NCBI GenBank assembly: GCA_026874595.1
Contig: CM049306.1
Coordinates: forward strand, 76,755,642 to 76,819,641
DNA length: 64,000 nucleotides
Direction: 5' to 3'
Origin: Sipunculus nudus
Lineage: Eukaryota; Annelida; Sipuncula; Golfingiida; Sipunculidae
In this document: positions 58,301 to 64,000 of the stretch, in pieces
Numbering within the stretch: position 1 is the stretch's first letter
Layout: each line of letters opens with the position of its first letter
The notes under the pieces: generated by a model
What the model saw: only the letters and a program-made list of their open reading frames with translations
Told to the model about the DNA's origin: nothing
Database searches by the model: none
Translations under genes and position numbers: made by a program

Positions 58301-59160
58301 AGCCTCTGCTGCTGTGGCAGTACCAGTCCTTTGTGTGATTTGTTTTAAGTGTGGACATAACTGCAAAATTAAAAAGATGGTCAAACATTCTCAAACATAC
58401 ATTGTGCTTCCAGTTGTCTTACATTCAAACATTTTCACCTAGGGCAGTGTCTTCACTGATGAAATGTGAAACATCAAAAATCATGTCATGGCTTATTTCT
58501 ATGTCATCTGGCCACTATGTGTTCTTTTGGACTACCAGATACATAGTTGGTGCAGTGCCTGGGGCTGGTCACAGGCTCAGATTGCCAATAAAACATCTTA
58601 CAAATGATTCAACTTTGTGAAAAAAATTTATGATATTAATTAATTTGAGACCGTCAGTACACAAGTTTTGGCATTAAAAAATATTTTTGCAAATGATACA
58701 GAAAAAATGACAAGTTATATACCAGATTTGTAATAAAAATATGGACCTCCTGGTCTGATTTCTTTTTCATTTAAAATCAGCATTTAATTCTTATCAGAAT
58801 ATTTATTTCTTGGAACAATTATGTCTGATAATTTGAGTTTTATGCCACTTCCACATACCTGATGGTGCCAGTAATGATAGCATTCATGTAAGGCTTTGAA
58901 ATGTAATCGATGGAAAACTACTGAACACAGAAGCCCCCCCCCCCAAAAAAAATAAAATGCCTGTCTATTTCTGCTATATATGGATGACAAAGCCTGCTCT
59001 AGTGGTAATATTTTTAGCATAAGTCAGAGTTTCAGGGAATTACTAAACTTGTACTTACCCTTGCTGGTTGAAAAAGTGTGTGGGAAATTGATCTTTTGTT
59101 TGGCTGCCTCGAAATGCTTGTGAAAAATCTGTTGGCACACTTCTGTTGTGCCAAGATATT
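52204..59160 (-). CDS. COX15: COX15, mitochondrial heme A synthase (initiator exon not found)
   Basis: Nine exons (59160-59059, 58360-58188, 57232-57110, 56267-56081, 55764-55597, 55042-54961, 53452-53298, 52923-52810, 52338-52204) splice in phase to 412 codons plus stop; animal COX15 is about 410. The enzyme oxidises the heme O methyl group to make heme A for cytochrome c oxidase in the inner mitochondrial membrane. Diagnostic blocks are [94 protein letters not shown] and [12 protein letters not shown]. His residues in the HRMWGR, AAHLG, RFAHG and ATHQSG contexts are the expected heme ligands. Eight membrane segments can be placed. The N-terminus is rich in Arg, Ser and Thr with no acidic residue, as in a matrix-targeting peptide. 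The first exon with the ATG lies upstream and was not assigned. Confidence 0.96.
52810..52923 (-). CDS. COX15: COX15 exon
   Basis: Acceptor CATTTTAG|GGAGAA, donor CTTCAG|GTAAGT, 114 nt, phase 0/0. It encodes [20 protein letters not shown] and a membrane helix ending GMAILQ. Confidence 0.94.
53298..53452 (-). CDS. COX15: COX15 exon
   Basis: Acceptor GTTCTGCAG|GTGCTT, donor CATTTG|GTTAGC, 155 nt. It encodes [28 protein letters not shown] and [10 protein letters not shown]. The donor is non-optimal (GTTAGC), but the next exon joins in phase to HLGE. Confidence 0.94.
53453..54960. other. COX15: COX15 intron, nothing recognised
   Basis: About 1.5 kb of AT-rich sequence. The 106-codon plus-strand frame at 54644-54964 overlaps the exon edge and has no independent support. 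Confidence 0.5.
54961..55042 (-). CDS. COX15: COX15 exon (short)
   Basis: Acceptor TTTTACAG|CTGCCA, donor ATTTCAG|GTAAGA, 82 nt. It encodes [19 protein letters not shown], found from homology and phase. Confidence 0.95.
55154..55570 (+). mobile_element. tRNA-derived SINE, copy 3, in a COX15 intron
   Basis: The best preserved copy: GGATCAGGGGCAGAGCACAG (A-box region), GACTCAAAGTCAGGAGATCA, GAGTTTGAATCTCAGC (B box close to GGTTCGAATCC), CTCTGCAGGCTTAATGGGAA, GTGCAGTAGTCACTGGG, TTTCGCAGATGTACATAT and ATGGAGGTGGTAACCTCCAC, then an A-rich tail. It ends about 26 bases from the donor of the 55764-55597 exon and lies antisense to COX15. Confidence 0.87.
55597..55764 (-). CDS. COX15: COX15 exon
   Basis: Acceptor GTTAACAG|GGCCTG, donor AACCAA|GTGAGT, 168 nt, phase 0/0. 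It encodes [16 protein letters not shown] and [20 protein letters not shown]. Confidence 0.96.
56081..56267 (-). CDS. COX15: COX15 exon
   Basis: Acceptor GTTTCAG|CATGAAC, donor TTCCAG|GTATAG, 187 nt. It encodes [20 protein letters not shown], then the second helix and [16 protein letters not shown]. Confidence 0.96.
56359..56664 (+). mobile_element. MITE family G, copy 4, in a COX15 intron
   Basis: Foldback of about 306 bp: TAAGGCCAAAGAAAAGTATG and TTCTCAGGCAC at the left, GGTGCTTGAGAACCATAC and TTTTGGCTTA at the right. It matches 41026-41309. Confidence 0.78.
57110..57232 (-). CDS. COX15: COX15 exon
   Basis: Acceptor TACAAAG|GTTGAC, donor CCAATA|GTAGGT, 123 nt. It encodes [20 protein letters not shown] and [17 protein letters not shown], a highly conserved COX15 block. 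It shares a split Tyr codon with the next exon. Confidence 0.95.
57345..57742 (+). mobile_element. Family F short hairpin element, copy F1, in a COX15 intron
   Basis: AAATTC-AAG-GAATTT hairpin then ATGTCCTCCGC at the left; shared GTATGCATGAGAGCAATCAC and AACCTGACAGATAGACAG in the body; 3' hairpin TGTCCCCTG-TTCCGAGGAAG-CAGGGGACA. The same layout as families A-D, but smaller. Confidence 0.6.
58188..58360 (-). CDS. COX15: COX15 exon, first membrane segment
   Basis: Acceptor TTTTGCAG|TTATGT, donor CACCAG|GTGAGT, 173 nt. It encodes [20 protein letters not shown] then GVTR, the first transmembrane helix of heme A synthase. Confidence 0.95.
59059..59160 (-). CDS. COX15: COX15 exon encoding transit-peptide residues
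   Basis: Acceptor TTTTTTTTTAG|AATATC, donor GCAAGG|GTAAGT, 102 nt, phase 0/0. It encodes [20 protein letters not shown] and LFQPAR. The chosen frame is the only one that joins the next exon in phase and gives a targeting-like composition; a second open frame here is acidic and does not. Confidence 0.8.
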
Positions 59161-59204
59161 CTAAAAAAAAAGCAAAAAAAATTATATCAACTACAACAAG
59201 CATA

Positions 59205-59690
59205 TTCATGGAATTAATGTCCCCAGCTTTGTATTCTTGCTGTCTTTCATGAGCAACCAAAATTATGACATTTAGAGAATATCTTGAGGGCACAACTTAA
59301 AACAGATGCACTATGACATGTGGCGACATCTGCAGGGGAAAATAAAAAATAATTCACATTGAGAAATAGGACCAAAATCCACTGTGACATGTGGAGACAT
59401 CTGCAGGTGAATATAGAACTAAAACACACTGAGAAAATTGACTAAAATTTTATAATTTTGTTTTTGAGCTGGAGAGAAAAATATTTTTTAGATTTTCAGA
59501 TTTTTTCACTCCAACACCAATCCCAACCGAGGTATGCATGAGAGCAATTACTGATCAAAAATTTAAATGGAATCATATAAAATTTAGGAAAGTTATCCCA
59601 CAGAAAGGAAAAAACCTGACAGACAGACAGACAGACAGAAAAACCTAATCAATGTTCCCCGCATCCGCAGAGTGGGGGGCAAAAAAAGAC
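59205..59690 (+). mobile_element. Family F short hairpin element, copy F2
   Basis: ATTC-ATG-GAAT then AATGTCCCCAGC at the left; two partial units with GACATGTGG.GACATCTGCAGG (59312, 59387); GTATGCATGAGAGCAATTAC; a (GACA)n run at 59619-59638; a 3' imperfect hairpin GTTCCCCGCATCC/GAGTGGGGGGC. Confidence 0.55.
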
Positions 59691-60387
59691 AAGCTGAATC
59701 TAAAATGTGTCTATGATATTGGCCAACAGATAATTTAGCCAGTGATAATCTGATCAAACTTGAATGTGCGTTCAGCTGCTGAATAAAAACCACATGGTTT
59801 TGTTTAATATGACAAACCAAAAAGGAGGAAGCATTTTCACTGTGTAAGAAAAATTAATATTGTCATGTGAAAATTAATATAAAAGTAGAAAACCTTACCA
59901 ATTGAAGGAAACATTTCTACAGATAAATATGTTTTATGCACTCAGTTTTATGGGCTTATGAATTTGTGTCAAGATTCACAAAAAATAATAAATTCAGCAT
60001 TCTAGACACTACAGACATCGCTCTCCTGTAGCACAGAAGAAATATTGCAAACATCAGCTTGGCAAAGACTCTTTTTCATATTAAGCACATTTAAAGTGCA
60101 CACACTATAGCTAATTTTATGAAAGGTTTGAAATTATAATTATAAAGGAATAATCTAAATCCCTTGAGAAAATGAACAAAATTTGTAACAACATTGTTTG
60201 AAGATAACCTGGCAAATGATATGTATCACAAAAGAAATAACTCTGTCACTTCTTTTTTTTTACATTTTTTATAAAATTTTTGTAGAGGTTACCATCTGCA
60301 TTTCATTGTCCGTCTGTAACGTACAGAAACAAATTTATAACTATCATTAGATTTACCAGCAGACTTTTTTTTGAGTGAGGTTCAATT

Positions 60388-61560
60388 GTATCCGCCAAAA
60401 CAGAGTTTTGCGGATACTATGTTTTCAGCTGCACGCCGCCGCCGCCGCGGCGTAGGTGTCCGGAGAACTCCTCCGTAACCGCTGGGCGGAATTTTACGAA
60501 ACCCGGGATTTGGTTCGGGTCACATGTGAACTGCTGCGCCCCCATTTTGTTTTGACCTCTGACCTTTCCTCTGCGCCTGTTTGTGCGTCTGTTTCCACAC
60601 ATAAACCCACATATCTCGGGAACCCTTTGTCGGATCAGGAAAATTTTTTTGCACAAATGTAGCCCTTGGAGAGCTTTATAACATACACAAAAAATGGTGG
60701 CACCACCTGCAACTATGTTTGCACAGTGTCCATCTGTTTGTCTGCCTTGGGTTAAAATCACTCATATCTCTGCAGTGACTTGACTAATTCACCTGAAATT
60801 CGGCATGCGTATACATCCTGGATAGCTTTTCTGATTTTATGACAGGTGGCGCCACCTACATTCACGTTTACGCTGCAGACATCCAAGCTCATATCTGGGG
60901 AACTGTTTGACCGATCGGGCCAAAATTTTGCATGTGTATAGATCTCACATAGCTCTTTATCATACGCAAAACTGGTGGCGCCACCTGCAGCCATTTTTGC
61001 ACAGCTCCTGTCTGTTTGTCTGCCATGGGATAAAATCACTCATATCTCGGCAGTGGTTTGACATATCTGGCTAAAATTTTGCAGGTTTATACATCCCCGA
61101 CAGCTCTCTTGATTTTATGACAGGTGGCGCCATCTGCATTCTAGTTTATGCAGCAGACATCCAAGCTCATATCTTGGGAACCGTTTGACGGATTGGGCCA
61201 AAGTTTTGCATGTGTATAGTTCTCACATAGCTCTTTATCATACGCAAAACTGGTGCCGTCACCTGCAACCATTTTTGCTCAGCGTCCATCTGATTGTCTG
61301 CCACGGGCTTAAATCACTCATATACATGTAGTGGTTTGACTTATCTGCCTTAAATTTTGCATATGTATACAACTTGGACGGCTTTCTGGATTCTGTGGTA
61401 GGGGGGGCAACCTTCATACACAATTTGGCTGCAGACATCCATGCTAATATGCAACACTTCACTCTATTTCCCCTTGCCACTTAATCCATGCCTCACTTCA
61501 CCCGTTCCACTCTGATTTAGGCGGATACACGTAGTCGCTTGTCGACTACCCGTATTCTAG
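60388..61560 (-). mobile_element. Family C repeat-core element, copy C3, inverted
   Basis: On the minus strand it starts CTAGAATACGGGTAGTCGAC, has the hairpin GTAGTCG/CGACTAC and GTATCCGCC, then about three diverged units, then the GCGGCGGCGGC run and the 3' hairpin GTATCCGC-AAAAC / GTTTTGGCGGATAC. It is the same family as 36319-38606 with fewer core units. Minus-strand open frames here match those of C2 because both are repeat translations. Confidence 0.85.
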
Positions 61561-62689
61561 TTAAACATAGGTGTTGCAAGAATACCCTTCCTAGCTCTAT
61601 GACACTGTGGCAACCAGAGGTTATTTCCTACTCTCCATTGACTGCACATTGATGCAGGGCTGGGATTACTGAGACAGGCTGGGGCTTGTAGGAAGAAGCC
61701 TCCTTCCTGTGATCACCAACGTGACGAGTCCAGCTCAAGTGCACTGGAGGGACCAGGATACTAGCACCTGGTCACAAGAAGGGCCTGCTTCATGCGACAG
61801 GGTCTAGGATTGTAGTTAATTAACAAATAATAACGATAATATATATTGATCACAGTGCTTAGGAATGAGCAGAGTGATTATATGTGTAACCCTTTGTCAT
61901 TCTTAAGTTACAAGAAAACATTTGGTAGTTCAACTGAAACTGAGGGCAAAAGTCACCAGAACATCATGAAAGTTTGCAAATATAGTTGCCAAGCAATGGT
62001 CTTCTCACATGGTATATGGCAGGGTATGAATATTAGTAGTGGCCTAATGCTTGGCAACTGTGACAGCCTTAATGTTTGTGGTAATGTAATATCATGCGCA
62101 TTAAGAAGGGCTTGACGTTTTACAGGAACAGACCAGACCTACTGGAACTGACCGAAACTGAGTTCATATTACTGGAACTGACCAAATCTTATCAGATCAG
62201 ATATTATTACTATCAGATTTGTTTCTGAATGTTGCACATGCCCCATTTTTGTAAATTAAAATTGACAATAAATTTTATGAATGCAAAAGAGTAGTTTTCA
62301 TGTTAACAGCCTTTATTTCATTGATTTTAATACATGGGCCCACAGGAAAATAAAAATACTAAAAATAGAGTGCTGTTGGGATGCTGCCATGCCCTTCTAT
62401 TCGATATACTGGTAATCAGTCCCACCAAGAGGACCCATAGGTTTTTGGCAATAATTAGCACTTGCTGATATTTGTGTCTAATATGTTACAATGGCAGAAA
62501 ATATATTAAATGTATACTCTGCAACTTTTTACACATTTTTTTCATCAAGTGACAGTGCTAGGTGTTGTCTTTCAGCTGCTGATCTATTTTATCATATTTG
62601 TGACAAGTCAATATGTCATGACAGGAATAGACTGATTTCTCTGATATTAAATTAATAGTTTCACTTTAAATTTTGCAAAGTATGGTCGG
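61561..62689. other. Intergenic sequence, nothing recognised
   Basis: A GC-richer patch at 61580-61800 (GATGCAGGGCTGGGATTACT, GGACCAGGATACTAGCACC) shows no coding frame I can support. The 89-codon plus-strand frame at 61846-62115 has no recognisable domain. Confidence 0.35.
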
Positions 62690-63240
62690 GTTTTCCTTGT
62701 TTAGAGCTGTCTTCTTGATATATCAGTACTGAAGGCTAACTTAGAACAAGTGAAAACATCATCATTTCGATATGCAGGGCCAAAACTCTGGAATAATATC
62801 CAAGTATATGTAAAAAATAGTGCAACTATTAAAAATTTTTAAAGCTAGATTGAAAACATTTTTATTTTGTAGGTCTTACAATCTTGAGTATAAATTTTAA
62901 ATGTTTTACACAACACAGTGTGGTTTCTTTTAATAATAACTAGTATTATTATTCTTAAAAGATATACCTATTTAGTATTTTATGTGTAATAATTAAAGGA
63001 CTCCTGATGTTTTTTATGTATGTAAAATATAAACATATTTAGTATTTTATGTGAAATTTAGGGACTACCGGTACTGATGATATGTTTTTATTAGTACGTA
63101 AAATATATACCTATTTAGTATTTTATGTGTAATATAGGACAACTGATGATATGTTTAACATGTATGTAAAGCGCTTATGACATGATTCAATAGATATAAT
63201 GAGCGCTATATAAATAATAAATTATTATTAAATTATTATT
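62690..63240 (+). mobile_element. LINE 3' end, 5'-truncated and frameshifted
   Basis: The plus strand reads TSSFRYAGPKLWNNIQVYVK then a one-base shift at a T run (62835-62841) before KARLKTFLF, the standard C-terminal tail of non-LTR reverse transcriptase ORFs. The 3' region contains three diverged copies of a CCTATTTAGTATTTTATGTG unit, GAGCGCTATATAAATAATAA and an ATT-rich tail. Confidence 0.75.
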
Positions 63241-64000
63241 ATATTATTAACTCAGAACCACTGACTACCAGTAAAAGTGCATCAATGAGCATACTCATTT
63301 TATAAGCCACAACAGCTCAGATTGGTGAGGGGTGAGGGCAGCCAGCCAGTTATTAGCACCCCTAATCAGCTCATCACACCCTGCACTGACGTTACTCAAA
63401 GAAAACAAACACAGATCAATCAGAGGGTGATGGACTAATCAGCGCCGTTTCTGAAATTCTGTCAATTTATTCAGAACATTTTTCTGATATTATATAAAAT
63501 AAGCTAGTGGCTGGATATCTATATTTGAGTGATTTAATGTACAATGCCTGGAGGGCATGACGTAGGCAGGACATGTGCACATAAGCCAAGTGGTGTAAAC
63601 AAGCAGAGGGAAAATCATGACAGCTACAAGCATGTTGAATCTTGTAAAGAAAGGATAAATTCCACATTATTGGCATATAGTAAAACCTGGAAATCTAATA
63701 AAACTCAGAAAAATGGCCAGAAAAGTATTAAAACACATGCGGAAGAGTATGATTCAGTGCAACTATACAGCTGTTTTTTATTTGCTTAAAAGAATAAACC
63801 TACTTTTAACTGACCCAATTGTGTGTTGATCACCCTGTAAATTTCCTGTGTCCACCATCTTGGGATCATGGCATGTCAGTGAAAAAAGTTGTCCCCTTGG
63901 AAATACAGTAAATTTTACATGAAGACTTAAACTGCCACATTATGCAACAAATCTTACAAATTTTTAAATTAACACAATAAATACCTTTTTTGGCAATCAA
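63241..64000. other. Right edge of window, nothing certain
   Basis: AT-rich with short open frames only. On the minus strand a possible ATG with a weak phase-0 donor (about 63873-63838, MIPRWWTQ) could in principle be the missing COX15 first exon, but there is no homology support. Confidence 0.2.

Overview
This window reads as nuclear DNA from an intron-rich, AT-rich animal genome, most likely a lophotrochozoan and probably a mollusc. That placement is inference. It rests on spliceosomal genes with animal proteins, and on many non-autonomous repeats built like the Pearl/HINE (Helentron-derived) elements known from bivalves. No rRNA or tRNA gene, CRISPR array, operon or plastid/mitochondrial genome segment was seen.

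Three genes are well supported. (1) On the minus strand, from about 34.1 kb leftwards past the window edge, eight exons join in one continuous reading frame. They encode at least 529 codons of a vinculin/alpha-catenin superfamily protein. Both ends are missing, and a possible upstream exon lies near 47.1 kb. (2) An intronless rhodopsin-like GPCR (23289-24416, plus strand) lies antisense inside the 21.8 kb intron of that gene. (3) COX15, the mitochondrial heme A synthase, occupies 52204-59160 on the minus strand. Nine phase-consistent exons were found and only the initiator exon is unidentified. A small possibly frameshifted plus-strand ORF pair near 44.5-45.0 kb is unrecognised. The genes are not co-organised and share no obvious pathway.

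Most remaining sequence is intron, intergenic DNA and repeats. Left part (0-7 kb): vinculin-family exons around a tandem-repeat element (2288-4006). 7.4-17.9 kb: two large repeat-core elements, each with another element nested inside. 18-23 kb: a MITE, a repeat-core element and a perfect-TIR element inserted as a head-to-tail dimer. 27-39 kb: MITEs, a SINE, decayed nested elements, a palindromic MITE and a 280-bp higher-order repeat. 39-52 kb: MITEs, a long-TIR element, (TA)n, the unknown ORFs and a repeat carrying nuclear-receptor-like direct repeats. 52-64 kb: COX15 with a SINE and a MITE in its introns, an inverted repeat-core element and a LINE 3' end.

The most interesting pattern is architectural. 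At least four repeat families with unrelated sequences (A, B, C, D), and probably a fifth (F), share one plan: a short 5' palindrome, then a subterminal motif, a tandem-repeat core, in most families an ACGG-like microsatellite, and a 3' terminal hairpin whose arm is the reverse complement of the 5' motif.
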